The notes beneath the pieces are model-generated. The model made no database searches. It had not been told where the DNA came from and saw nothing but the letters and a program-made list of their open reading frames with translations. Made by a program: the position numbers and the translations under genes. Positions 8,297 to 16,584 of a stretch of DNA of 64,000 nt are shown here, one piece after another. The stretch comes from Treponema rectale (lineage in GTDB: Bacteria > Spirochaetota > Spirochaetia > Treponematales > Treponemataceae): NCBI RefSeq assembly GCF_014202035.1, contig NZ_JACHFR010000001.1:248001-312000 (forward strand), given 5' to 3'. How positions within the stretch are numbered: position 1 is the first letter of the stretch; each line of letters opens with the position of its first letter.

Positions 8297-8890
8297 ATGA
8301 AGTCATTAAATTTTACTTCTGTATTTAAATATTATCGTCCTTTTCTTTTTTTTATAGTTTTTCTTCTTCATGCACTTTTGATTTATTCACTGAACTTTAA
8401 GGATGAACCGGTTGTGACAGATACGGAGGAGTTTGTTGATGCACAGGTTTTTAAGCTTGTTGATGTAATTGAACAGCTGCCACCTCTTCCTGTTGAAGAG
8501 AAGACTTACGTAGAGGTTACAAATCAGCCGGCAGCTTCAGAAAAAATAATAGAGACTGAAGAAGAAGTAAGGATTGTTCAGGAAGAAATAGATTATCTTC
8601 CCCAGCATAAAATATCTTCAGTTCCTGTAATACCGAGTCGGGAAGTTTTATCCAGAATTGTTTATCCGCCTCTTGCCCTTAAGCAGGGGATTGAAGGAAT
8701 CGTATATCTTGAACTTTATATAGACGGAGAGGGTGTTATAAGGAAGATAAATGTCTTGAAGGATCCTGGACATGGTTTTGCTCAGTCTGCGGTTGCGGCT
8801 CTTACCGGTCTGACCTGTATTCCGGCAAATGCAAACGGAAAAAATTGTGCTGTCCGTTACAGATATCCTGTTAAGTTTACCCTTAATTAA
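8297..8890 (+). CDS. tonB: TonB-family energy transducer
   Basis: A 197-residue protein with one N-terminal membrane anchor (about 15-32, FLFFIVFLLHALLIYSLNF). A short, only weakly proline-rich periplasmic linker carries PPLPVEEK. The TonB C-terminal domain is at about 115-197 (VYPPLALKQGIEGIVYLELY, then LTGLTCIPANANGKNCAVRY). It would carry energy from ExbB/ExbD across the periplasm to the receptor encoded upstream. The linker is shorter than in enterobacterial TonB. This is the last gene of the packed set. A separate sigma-70-like promoter follows for the peptidase gene. Confidence 0.9.
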   Translation: MKSLNFTSVFKYYRPFLFFIVFLLHALLIYSLNFKDEPVVTDTEEFVDAQVFKLVDVIEQLPPLPVEEKTYVEVTNQPAASEKIIETEEEVRIVQEEIDYLPQHKISSVPVIPSREVLSRIVYPPLALKQGIEGIVYLELYIDGEGVIRKINVLKDPGHGFAQSAVAALTGLTCIPANANGKNCAVRYRYPVKFTLN

Positions 8891-8905
8891 TATCTTGAAA
8901 TAATA

Positions 8906-8935
8906 TTGAATAGTAATAAAGATTTTTTATATAAT
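8906..8935 (+). promoter_or_regulatory. Predicted sigma-70-type promoter of the clostripain-like gene
   Basis: TTGAAT at 8906-8911, an 18-nt spacer, then TATAAT at 8930-8935. The ATG is at 8981. The ECF-type GTRACAY-N15-GTGTC motif is not seen here, so the peptidase is probably expressed independently of the ECF factor. Confidence 0.5.
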
Positions 8936-8980
8936 AAAATCCTTGCGGTAAGAATAATTACTGCATTCTGGAGGTTTTAA

Positions 8981-10897
8981 ATGAAAAAATTTAGGACAGG
9001 TATGTTCATATGGCTTGTCTGTGCTGTGCTTTCGGTATTGTTTACGTCCTGCTGGCATAATTCAGAGGGATCTAACGAACCGGAATGGGTTAAGGAAAGC
9101 GACTGGCTTTTTGTTTTCTATTACGATGCTGACAATAATCTTAATGACGAAATTTATGCAAACATGAAGCAGGCAGAGTATGCTCTGACACGTTTCAGAA
9201 ATGAAGACGGAACTGTAAGAACTGGAATGCCTTCTGTAAACATGGTTGTATTATGGGATGGACAAAGCGAAGACGGCCTTGATGAAAACGGTAACGTATA
9301 CGCTCATCCTTCATCAGCTCTCTTTGATCTTGGAGCAGATTTTGATCTTGAATATAAAAGCTGTACTTCAAATAAGTACGGAGTGGGTTATGTATGCTAT
9401 AAAAACTCAGCTGAATCAGAAAGACCTTTAGGTGATTCATTTAAGATGAGCAGCAGTACAGTTGATTACAAAAAAGAAGTTTCATGGTTAAAGAATGAAC
9501 CTGACATGGGAAGTGGAAAAACTCTTACTGAATATATGAAATGGATTTCCCGTCATTATGCCGCAAAGCATGTAGTACTCTGTTTAAGTGATCATGGTGC
9601 GGGAACGGGTAAAGAAATGTATGCAGACGTAACTTCTTCTTCAAGAACTCTCTGTTATGATGATACAAATGGAGGCGAACGCTGCATTACAAGTCGTAAC
9701 ATTAAAGAAGCTCTTTCAGCTGCAGGATACACTGGTGAAAATAAAATCTCACTTCTCTGGATGGATGTCTGCCTTCAGTCTACTGCAGAAATTGCCTATG
9801 ACTTGAGAGGTCAGGCTGATTACATGGTTGCTTCTCCAAACGTAAGCATGAGTCATGAGTATGCTCATTTATTCAGCAGCTTTACCAGTGATACTACAGT
9901 TCTTGATTTTGGAAAAACACTTGTAAGTGCTTATCATCATGATTATTATTCCATCCCTATGCCTGCAGAGGAGGGCTCTTATTACAGCGGTTGTTCCCTG
10001 TTTACAATGTCCCTTCTTGATCTTAATGAATCAAAGCATGAAGCTTTAAAGTCTGCCATTGATTCCTTTGCTGATGCTCTTCTGGAGATTGAAGATGACG
10101 GTGTAGATTCTTCGAAGTTTTATGATTTTTATTCTTCGTATGTAAAACAGGATAAGGATAATTATGAAAATACTAAAGACAGAGGCATCGTTTACGGCGG
10201 AACTTATGTTTATCTTTCAGATATAGGTGAAATGGCAAAAAGAGCCGCTTCTTATTTTTCTGATAATGCCGCACTCTGCTCAGCTGCACAGAATGTCCTG
10301 AATGAACTTGATGCCTCTAATAACGGCGTGATAGTTTATTCTTATGCCGGAAAAAAAGGTCTTGAAGTTTGTGAGGTAAATACTGATGCAGCAGATTCAG
10401 CAATGTGTTTAAGTGAGTTGCAGCCTTCTGATTTAGGTTGGTTTGAAGTTACTGAAGGTCAGCTTTACATGACTGGTGGAAAAGATTATCTTACTGGAGA
10501 GTCTGTATCAACTGAACTTGCAGAAAACTATTACGGTCTTACCATAGAAACTCAGAATGTCACAACTAAAGATGATATCAGATATTATATAATTTTATAT
10601 ATTGTTACCTTTAAGTATCCTGAGTTAGAAACGGATGATATGTCAGATGAGACCATGGAAGAAATTGAAGATTTTTCAAAAGAACTTGCAGCTTTAAGTG
10701 ATGATGAGCTTTTAAATAGATTCTCAGCTGAAGCAGTAGCTGCCGGTGCAAAACCGCTGGAAGTATATTATTATGTTGATAATTTTAAGAAACTGCTTAA
10801 AGAAGCTGATTATGTTTCCAGCTATTCAGATTACACAGGTTATTCTGAAAAATGGGGTAAGGTAATCAGTCTCTGGCAGTCTGGAACTCAGGATTAA
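8981..10897 (+). CDS. Clostripain-family (C11) cysteine peptidase, lipoprotein
   Basis: A 638-residue predicted lipoprotein. The lipobox-like FTSC puts the acylated Cys at 24. The C11 domain covers about residues 42-290: WLFVFYYDADNNLN near the start, catalytic His205 in LSDHGAG and Cys264 in WMDVC, then QADYMVASPN. Clostripain peptidases cleave after basic residues (family knowledge); whether this one does is unknown. The C-terminal 340 residues are acidic and unassigned. It sits between the TonB operon and a small lipoprotein gene only 20 nt away. With the caspase-like protein, it gives two clan CD peptidases on either side of one TonB system. A C11 identity is clear; the substrate is not. 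Confidence 0.88.
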   Translation: MKKFRTGMFIWLVCAVLSVLFTSCWHNSEGSNEPEWVKESDWLFVFYYDADNNLNDEIYANMKQAEYALTRFRNEDGTVRTGMPSVNMVVLWDGQSEDGLDENGNVYAHPSSALFDLGADFDLEYKSCTSNKYGVGYVCYKNSAESERPLGDSFKMSSSTVDYKKEVSWLKNEPDMGSGKTLTEYMKWISRHYAAKHVVLCLSDHGAGTGKEMYADVTSSSRTLCYDDTNGGERCITSRNIKEALSAAGYTGENKISLLWMDVCLQSTAEIAYDLRGQADYMVASPNVSMSHEYAHLFSSFTSDTTVLDFGKTLVSAYHHDYYSIPMPAEEGSYYSGCSLFTMSLLDLNESKHEALKSAIDSFADALLEIEDDGVDSSKFYDFYSSYVKQDKDNYENTKDRGIVYGGTYVYLSDIGEMAKRAASYFSDNAALCSAAQNVLNELDASNNGVIVYSYAGKKGLEVCEVNTDAADSAMCLSELQPSDLGWFEVTEGQLYMTGGKDYLTGESVSTELAENYYGLTIETQNVTTKDDIRYYIILYIVTFKYPELETDDMSDETMEEIEDFSKELAALSDDELLNRFSAEAVAAGAKPLEVYYYVDNFKKLLKEADYVSSYSDYTGYSEKWGKVISLWQSGTQD

Positions 10898-10917
10898 TTT
10901 TTTTGGAGACAGACTTT

Positions 10918-11271
10918 ATGTTTAAGAAATTGCTTTTTATTTCAGCAGCTGTTCTAACTTTAGTATCTGCTGTCTCCTGTTCATCTTCAAGGCAGGACAC
11001 CGCAAGTGCAGAAACTGTTTCTGAGTTACCGGGACTTCCTGTTTCTGCAAGGGGAATTCTTCAGTTAAATGAAGAAGGTGAAGCTGTCGTAGTTTCAGGA
11101 GGAAAAACTAAAAACCGGGGAACTGTGGTGCTTGTTCCTTGTGAAGGATATGAAGAGGTTTATGCAGGCCTTTCTTCTTTCAGCGGAAAGTCTGTAGAAG
11201 TTACAGGCAGGCTTCTTGAAAAGAACAGTCCCTGGTCATCAAAGATGGAACTTATTTCCATAAAGGAATAG
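10918..11271 (+). CDS. Small lipoprotein, possible OB-fold
   Basis: A 117-residue protein not recognised as a named family. It has a signal sequence and a relaxed lipobox (VSAVSC, acylated Cys near residue 22), a short Ser/Thr-rich linker and a domain of about 75 residues with alternating strands (VSARGILQLNEEGEAVVV, then GKSVEVTGRLLEKN). This recalls small OB-fold lipoproteins. ATG at 10918 is preferred to the in-frame TTG at 10903 because TGGAG lies between them as a ribosome binding site. It is probably cotranscribed with the clostripain-like gene. Confidence 0.7.
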   Translation: MFKKLLFISAAVLTLVSAVSCSSSRQDTASAETVSELPGLPVSARGILQLNEEGEAVVVSGGKTKNRGTVVLVPCEGYEEVYAGLSSFSGKSVEVTGRLLEKNSPWSSKMELISIKE

Positions 11272-11312
11272 TTTTTGAGGTTTCCTTTAGTATTCCACGA
11301 ATGTAAAAAATA

Positions 11313-11453
11313 ATATAGGGCATCTCTAGAAATCCACTAATGTGTATTTCTAGAGAATGCCGACGAGTTTTAAGTCGTTGTAATGTCACGACTTAAAACA
11401 TCGCTCTTTCAGAGTTATCTCTAAAAATTGCAATTTTTAGAGATTCCCTATAT
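11313..11453. repeat. Three-hairpin element, copy 1 (about 141 bp)
   Basis: The ends form a terminal inverted repeat ATATAGGG / CCCTATAT. Inside are three hairpins: CTCTAGAAA/TTTCTAGAG, GTTTTAAGTCGT/ACGACTTAAAAC, and ATCTCTAAAAATTGCAATTTTTAGAGAT at the right. Copy 2, in inverse orientation, is at 47603-47741. The block between hairpins (CCGACGAG) and the right hairpin are almost identical in both, while the middle stem differs by compensatory changes. Confidence 0.85.
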
Positions 11454-11458
11454 ATTTT

Positions 11459-11494
11459 AGCTGTTGTCTGTTTTTCAGGCAGCAGCTTTTTTTT
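11459..11494 (+). terminator. Intrinsic terminator, or attenuator ahead of dapB
   Basis: A 12-bp stem AGCTGTTGTCTG / CAGGCAGCAGCT, with two G-T wobbles and a TTTTT loop, is followed by a run of eight Ts. The dapB ribosome binding site (GAGAGG) starts immediately after the T-run and the dapB ATG is at 11506. Any transcript starting upstream must read through it to express dapB. Confidence 0.8.
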
Positions 11495-11505
11495 GAGAGG
11501 TATGT

Positions 11506-12294
11506 ATGAAGATTGCACTTGTTGGATACGGAAAAATGGGTCATATGCTTGAGTCAACGGCCCTTTCCTTCGGTAATGAAGTTGTTACGACAATTGATGT
11601 TATTGCTCCGGATGCAAAAGTAAAAGTTGCTTCCGGTGATTATGAGGCTGTAGCAAAAGCTGTGATTGAAAGCGGAGCGGAAGGAGTAATAGAGTTTACT
11701 CATCCATCTTCGGTTATGGGAAACATAAAGGCTCTTCTGCCTTCAAAAATACCTCTTGTAGTAGGAACTACCGGCTGGAACGATAAACATGAAGAAGTAG
11801 CTGCTCTTGCTGCACAGTGCGGCGGTACGGTTATGACCAGTGCAAACTTTTCTATCGGAGTAAATCTTTTCTATAAAATAGTAGAAGAAGCTTCAAAACT
11901 TATTAATGCTTTTGATGAATATGATGCAGCAGTCTGGGAAATGCACCACAATCAGAAAGCAGATTCTCCAAGCGGAACGGCTTTAGATGTTGCCCGTCAT
12001 GTGCTTGCAGGCTTTACAAAAAAGAATGAAATCGTAACGGATGCTTTCCACTCAAAGCCTCTTCCTAATCAGCTGCATGTTTCTTCAACAAGATGCGGTT
12101 CTGTTCCTGGAACTCACACTGTATATTTTGATTCTCCGGCAGATACAATTGAACTTACTCACACGGCAAGAAGCCGTCAGGGATTTGCCAGCGGTGCAGT
12201 TCACGCCCTCGAAAACCTTAAGCGTTTTCTGGATGAAGGAAAACTTTCTTCCGGAAAGCTTTACGGAATGAAGGACGTGTTCCCTGAGTTTTAG
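11506..12294 (+). CDS. dapB: 4-hydroxy-tetrahydrodipicolinate reductase
   Basis: A 262-residue NAD(P)H-dependent reductase of the diaminopimelate/lysine pathway. It reduces 4-hydroxy-tetrahydrodipicolinate to tetrahydrodipicolinate in the cytoplasm. The nucleotide-binding GYGKMG is at 7-12, VVGTTGW at about 86-92, and the DapB signature EMHHNQKADSPSGTA at about 145-159 carries the catalytic His pair and substrate-binding Lys. Length is normal. A strong hairpin plus T-run directly precedes the ribosome binding site, so expression may be attenuated. It ends 10 nt before the convergent arabinofuranosidase gene. No other dap gene is in the window. Confidence 0.96.
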   Translation: MKIALVGYGKMGHMLESTALSFGNEVVTTIDVIAPDAKVKVASGDYEAVAKAVIESGAEGVIEFTHPSSVMGNIKALLPSKIPLVVGTTGWNDKHEEVAALAAQCGGTVMTSANFSIGVNLFYKIVEEASKLINAFDEYDAAVWEMHHNQKADSPSGTALDVARHVLAGFTKKNEIVTDAFHSKPLPNQLHVSSTRCGSVPGTHTVYFDSPADTIELTHTARSRQGFASGAVHALENLKRFLDEGKLSSGKLYGMKDVFPEF

Positions 12295-12304
12295 TTTTTA
12301 ATTT

Positions 12305-14653
12305 TTACTGCTGCTTTTTTATTTTAAAGGCAGCGGCACTGAAAGCAGGCATGGTAAATATAAGGTGGTTATCCTTAAGACTTACCGTGCCTTTTTTTGG
12401 TTTAAAACTGAAGGGCTTTTCAAAGGTGTTTTCTGCATCCATGGGGAATCCTTCGTACAGTGTCATTTCTGCAGCAGCTGCACTGCATCCGGTTCCTTCC
12501 AGAGAAACAGAAACTTCCTGTCCGCTTTCGAGAACGTTTACAGATTTAAAGTAAAAGTATTCATCATCTTCTGTAAGACTCTGGTATAGTAGTTCCGGAG
12601 CAAAAGGTTTTGATTCTGTATCATGAAACAGAACTCCGTTGATGTATGCCTTAATTTTTTTACCGTCACATTCCAGGGTAAGTTTATAATCCGTATTCCG
12701 CTGAACAATTATTCTGTGCTGGTGAAGGCAGGAACTTTTACCGTTTATTTCTTCGCACACTGCTGAATCCTGATTCTGCCATCCTCCGATTTCCCAGAGA
12801 AAGCGCCGGTTTTTTGTTTCACCGAAATAAATTCTGAATCCCTGTTTTGCTGACAGTTCTTTTGCGTTAAGCGTAAGCTTCCATTTTTTTGATTTTATTT
12901 TTCCAATTGAAACTTTTCTGTTTGATGCATTTACTGTACAGTCTTTTATTTTTTTACTGCGGCTTATTTTTCCATCATCCTTTATTTCCGTAAGGATAAT
13001 GTCTGAATAGAAAACGGAGGCTGTGTTAAACGAAAGATAAATTTTCCCTGGAATTGAATCAGGAGATTCATCTTTAAGAAGAGTTTTTCCGTCAGCAGAA
13101 GAAACAGTATTAACAAGAGTATCTCCTGTATTGTGCATGAACAGTTTCTGTATTTCGTAGTTCGCAGATGTTATTGAGCTTGTCGAGTTGAACCATATCA
13201 TGTCCGGTTTCCAGTTTACATAGTCGGTGTGACAGAAAAGCGGAGCATAGCAGGCAAGATGTACTGCAGGAGCTTTTTCAAGGAATGTCATGAAGGCTGC
13301 TTCGTAAAGAGCGTTTTTCCAGGTATTACCCCAGCTGGCGTATTCTCCCAAAAATACATGAGGACCTTCAGCCTTGTAGTTCATGTAGCGGCGGGCATTT
13401 TCTATGAACCACTCTGGAGCCATGTAATAGTGTTCGTCAACAAGATCAGCCTTGAATTCTTTTGCTTTATTCCAGCCCAGTTCAAATTCACTTCCTTCTG
13501 CAAAAGGTCCGCTGGAACCTATTATTTTAAGTTCAGGATATTTTTCTTTTACTGCATCACGGATAATCTTAAATCTCGGAGGAAAATCTTCTCCTACTTC
13601 TTCGTTGCCTATTCCCAGATATTCAAGATTAAAAGGTTTTTCATGTCCCATTTCAGTACGGATTTTTCCCCATGTGGTATCAGGTGTACCGTTTGCAAAT
13701 TCCACAAGATCCAACGCGTCCTGAATGAATTCCTGCATTTTATCCATGGAGCAGGCTCTGAAATGATGTGGATCGTAGCCTGCCGGAAGTACTGGAAGAG
13801 GTTTTGCTCCTATATCTTCACACAGAAGGAAATATTCATAGAAACCAAGCCCCAGACTCTGGTTGTAGCCCCAGTTGTTTCTTCTGGAAGGGCGGTCTTC
13901 AATTCTTCCAATTGAATTCTTCCATCTGTACTGGCTGTCATGTTCTTCTGAATTTAAGGAGCCGTCATGTACAAGACATCCTCCCGGAAATCTTAAAAAG
14001 GCAGGCTTTAACTCCTTTAACTTTTCTGCCAGATCTTTTCTGAGTCCGTTTTTTCTTCCATTAAATGTTTCTCTTGGAAAGAGTGATACAAAATCAATGT
14101 AAACTTTTCCCCTTCCTTCTGCAGAGATTAGAAGATTATATTCATCATCCGTTTTGTCCGGTGACAGTTCTGCTTCATATTTCTGCCATCTGTCCGTAAT
14201 GAAGAATTCAGATTGTGCATGAGCTTTTCCGTCTTTTGAAACAAGCTGCACTTTTATTTTTTTATCGGTCATCTGTTCTCTGCGGGCATAGAAACTGAAG
14301 TCATATATTTTTCCGGCTTCAGCAGGGATTCCCTTTGAGTATCCTGTATTAATTACGCCAGTGTTTTCTCCTGGTGCAATAATGTCGATTCCAAGGTAGT
14401 GAGGATTTTTCTGACTGACAGGAGAACCTGTTTCTATTACAAGGTTTACTTCTCCCTCTCCGTCATTTTTTTTCCATGCAGTAAGGTGTGTATACGACGG
14501 ATTGTCTGTCGGACAGAATTCAAAAGCCCTGTTTCGTATAAGTTCACCGTAAAGGCCTCCGTCTGCTGCGTGATTAAGGTCTTCAAAAAAAATTCCGTAT
14601 AAATCTCCGGTATATTTTGCGTTTTCTTTTTTTTCTGCAGTGATTGTAATCAT
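12305..14653 (-). CDS. Alpha-L-arabinofuranosidase, GH51-type
   Basis: A 782-residue glycoside hydrolase that releases terminal arabinofuranose from hemicellulose or pectin side chains. An N-terminal carbohydrate-binding-like region (about 1-200; YTGDLYGIFFEDLNHAADGG) precedes the catalytic (beta/alpha)8 barrel (LRFPGGCLVHDG, WGYNQSLGLGFYEYF). The acid/base Glu is in LGIGNEEVG and the nucleophile Glu in FLGEYASWG. A long C-terminal part includes a stretch like a LamG/concanavalin domain (GFRIYFGETKNRRFLWEIGG). No signal peptide is seen, so intracellular action on imported oligosaccharides is likely. AAGGA lies before the ATG. It is a single-gene unit convergent with dapB. Plant-polysaccharide use fits a gut or rumen niche. 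Confidence 0.9.
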   Translation of the reverse strand: MITITAEKKENAKYTGDLYGIFFEDLNHAADGGLYGELIRNRAFEFCPTDNPSYTHLTAWKKNDGEGEVNLVIETGSPVSQKNPHYLGIDIIAPGENTGVINTGYSKGIPAEAGKIYDFSFYARREQMTDKKIKVQLVSKDGKAHAQSEFFITDRWQKYEAELSPDKTDDEYNLLISAEGRGKVYIDFVSLFPRETFNGRKNGLRKDLAEKLKELKPAFLRFPGGCLVHDGSLNSEEHDSQYRWKNSIGRIEDRPSRRNNWGYNQSLGLGFYEYFLLCEDIGAKPLPVLPAGYDPHHFRACSMDKMQEFIQDALDLVEFANGTPDTTWGKIRTEMGHEKPFNLEYLGIGNEEVGEDFPPRFKIIRDAVKEKYPELKIIGSSGPFAEGSEFELGWNKAKEFKADLVDEHYYMAPEWFIENARRYMNYKAEGPHVFLGEYASWGNTWKNALYEAAFMTFLEKAPAVHLACYAPLFCHTDYVNWKPDMIWFNSTSSITSANYEIQKLFMHNTGDTLVNTVSSADGKTLLKDESPDSIPGKIYLSFNTASVFYSDIILTEIKDDGKISRSKKIKDCTVNASNRKVSIGKIKSKKWKLTLNAKELSAKQGFRIYFGETKNRRFLWEIGGWQNQDSAVCEEINGKSSCLHQHRIIVQRNTDYKLTLECDGKKIKAYINGVLFHDTESKPFAPELLYQSLTEDDEYFYFKSVNVLESGQEVSVSLEGTGCSAAAAEMTLYEGFPMDAENTFEKPFSFKPKKGTVSLKDNHLIFTMPAFSAAAFKIKKQQ

Positions 14654-14745
14654 AATTAATCCTTATGTATCTGTAATGCAGGAACAATTATGGTGTAAAG
14701 ATTTATAAATGTATACAGCAAAATATGTAATCAAAAACGGAAAAA

Positions 14746-14774
14746 TTGATTATATTGTAATGAAAGAGTAAAGT
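14746..14774 (+). promoter_or_regulatory. Predicted sigma-70-type promoter of htrA
   Basis: TTGATT at 14746-14751, 17 nt, then TAAAGT at 14769-14774. A GGAGG ribosome binding site lies further down, before the ATG at 14802. Confidence 0.4.
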
Positions 14775-14801
14775 AGAAATCAGTTCGGAGGATTTTTCTA
14801 T

Positions 14802-16298
14802 ATGAAAACAGCTGTTAAAAAAATAACTGGTATTTTAAGTGCAGCAATACTTTCTTTTGGTTTTGTAGCACTTTCATGCAAAGTTCACAGGGGTTCAGCA
14901 AATGTTGCTTTTGCAGAATCTGTGGACCCGGTTTCTGTAAAGATTCCGGAAGATTCACTTAATATGACTCTGGCTCTTCAGAATACATTCAGGGCTATCA
15001 GTTCTCAGGTGCTTCCTGCTGTAGTTCAGGTTGATGTTACGGAAGTTACAAAAGTAAAGCAGTATAATCCATTTAAGGATATGGATCTTCCGTTCCTCTT
15101 TGGAAATCCTTTCGGGGATGAAGATGGGGAAGAAAGAGAATATACCCAGTCAGGTCTGGGAACAGGTGTAATCGTCCGCCAGATCGGAAATAAGGCATAT
15201 GTTCTTACAAACAACCATGTTGCCGGTAAAGCTACTACAATAAAAATAAGGCTCAGTGATGACCGTGAGTTTGACGGTACTCTCGTCGGAAAAGATGAAA
15301 GGGTAGATATTGCTCTTGTTTCTTTTGAAGTTACAGACGGAGAAAAACTTACTGTTGCAAAACTTGGAGACAGTTCAGAAGTTCAGCAGGGAGATATTGT
15401 TCTTGCTTTGGGAAGCCCTCTTGGTCTTACTTCCAGCATTACCCAGGGAATCATCAGTGCTACAGGACGTGACGGTTCTAAAATTGGTTCAATAAGTGAT
15501 TTTATTCAGACGGATGCTGCAATTAATCAGGGTAATTCCGGCGGACCGCTTGTAAATATTTATGGAGAAATAATCGGAATTAATACCTGGATTATGTCTC
15601 AGTCAGGCGGAAATCAGGGACTTGGATTTTCTATTCCTATAAACAATATTAAGAGTTCAATTGATCAGTTTATCGAAAGCGGAAAAATTGTTTACGGATG
15701 GCTTGGTGTAAGCCTTGTTGAAGTTGAAGAAAGCTATAAGAAAGATCTTGGCGTGGAAGGAAAGAACGGAGCCTTCGCTTCTGAAATATTCCTTAATTCT
15801 CCTGCAATTAAAGGCGGTATTCGTGCCGGAGACTTTATTACGGCTCTTAACGGTCATGAAATTAAAAACGTAAATCAGCTTGTACGCGAAGTAGGCAGTC
15901 TCAGTGTAGGTACAAAGGCTAAGTTTACTCTTTATCGCGGTAAAGAAAAACTTGAAGTTGAAGTAACCATCGAAGAACGCAAGGAAGATGTTTCCGGAGA
16001 TAATACAAAACTCTGGCCTGGATTTATTGCTTCACCTCTTAATGACGAAATTAAAAAGGCTCTTAAGATAGAAGATGAAAACTTAAAGGGAATTGTTGTT
16101 GCAAAAGTTCAGGAAAAGTCTCCTGCTTCTGCACTGCGTATTCAGAATAATGATGTAATTACTGCCGTTAACGATAAGAAAATTACAAGCCTTGCAGAAT
16201 TCTATGCAGAACTTGCAAAATGTGATTCTGAAGTCTGGTTTGACATTTACTCTGAGGGTCATACAATCAGTACAGGCCGTTACAAGCTTAACAAATAG
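14802..16298 (+). CDS. HtrA/DegP-family serine protease (Do-like) with two PDZ domains
   Basis: A 498-residue envelope quality-control protease. The N-terminal signal has a relaxed lipobox (FVALSC, Cys26), so it may be lipid-anchored. The trypsin-like domain has catalytic His139 (TNNHVAG), Asp169 (ERVDIALV) and Ser246 (GNSGGPL). Two PDZ domains follow, at about 290-385 (GWLGVSLVEV) and 405-495 (GIVVAKVQEKSPASALRI). Length and layout match the DegP/Do group. A good ribosome binding site (GGAGG) precedes the ATG. It is divergent from the arabinofuranosidase gene and followed by a strong terminator, so it is monocistronic. A second, distinct HtrA-like lipoprotein is encoded at 53.7-55.4 kb. Confidence 0.94.
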   Translation: MKTAVKKITGILSAAILSFGFVALSCKVHRGSANVAFAESVDPVSVKIPEDSLNMTLALQNTFRAISSQVLPAVVQVDVTEVTKVKQYNPFKDMDLPFLFGNPFGDEDGEEREYTQSGLGTGVIVRQIGNKAYVLTNNHVAGKATTIKIRLSDDREFDGTLVGKDERVDIALVSFEVTDGEKLTVAKLGDSSEVQQGDIVLALGSPLGLTSSITQGIISATGRDGSKIGSISDFIQTDAAINQGNSGGPLVNIYGEIIGINTWIMSQSGGNQGLGFSIPINNIKSSIDQFIESGKIVYGWLGVSLVEVEESYKKDLGVEGKNGAFASEIFLNSPAIKGGIRAGDFITALNGHEIKNVNQLVREVGSLSVGTKAKFTLYRGKEKLEVEVTIEERKEDVSGDNTKLWPGFIASPLNDEIKKALKIEDENLKGIVVAKVQEKSPASALRIQNNDVITAVNDKKITSLAEFYAELAKCDSEVWFDIYSEGHTISTGRYKLNK

Positions 16299-16318
16299 GT
16301 TTACATGTTAATTATGAT

Positions 16319-16355
16319 GCCGGCAGATGCTTTGTATACTGCCGGCATTTTTTTT
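16319..16355 (+). terminator. Intrinsic terminator of htrA
   Basis: Perfect 8-bp stem GCCGGCAG / CTGCCGGC with a 12-nt loop, then A and eight Ts. The right half plus T-run (TATACTGCCGGCATTTTTTT) is repeated once, about 33 nt downstream, and merges into the hairpin repeats. Confidence 0.85.
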
Positions 16356-16390
16356 ATGTCATTTTCGGTATACTGCCGGCATTTTTTTTA

Positions 16391-16560
16391 TGTCATTTTC
16401 GGGCACGACCCGAAAATCTATTTTTACATAAAAGGACATTTTTTTTTATGTCATTTTCGGGCACGACCCGAAAATCTATTTTTACATAAAAGGACATTTT
16501 TTTTATGTCATTTTCGGGTTCGACCCGAAAATCTATTTTACATAAAAGGACATTTTTTGT
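16391..16560. repeat. Three tandem 55-58-bp hairpin units
   Basis: Units at 16391-16448, 16449-16505 and 16506-16560. Each holds ATTTTCGGG / CCCGAAAAT with a 5-nt loop, and ACATAAAA pairing with the TTTTATGT across the T-run and next unit. The third unit has GTTCGA in place of GCACGA and is shorter by a T or two. A diverged, inverted copy lies at about 57721-57750 inside the tRNA-Pro island. This resembles a REP-type family. No gene is credible here. Confidence 0.85.
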
Positions 16561-16584
16561 AGGCAGGGTTTGTAATTTATGTGT

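Noticed and set aside
13229-13915. A 228-codon frame opposite the GH51 gene
   Set aside because: Antisense shadow of a strongly supported enzyme; composition is atypical for a protein.
16305-16562. An 85-codon frame across the hairpin repeats
   Set aside because: It is produced by the 58-bp repeat units (repeated ACHFRARPENL-like words), starts inside the terminator and has no proper ribosome binding site.
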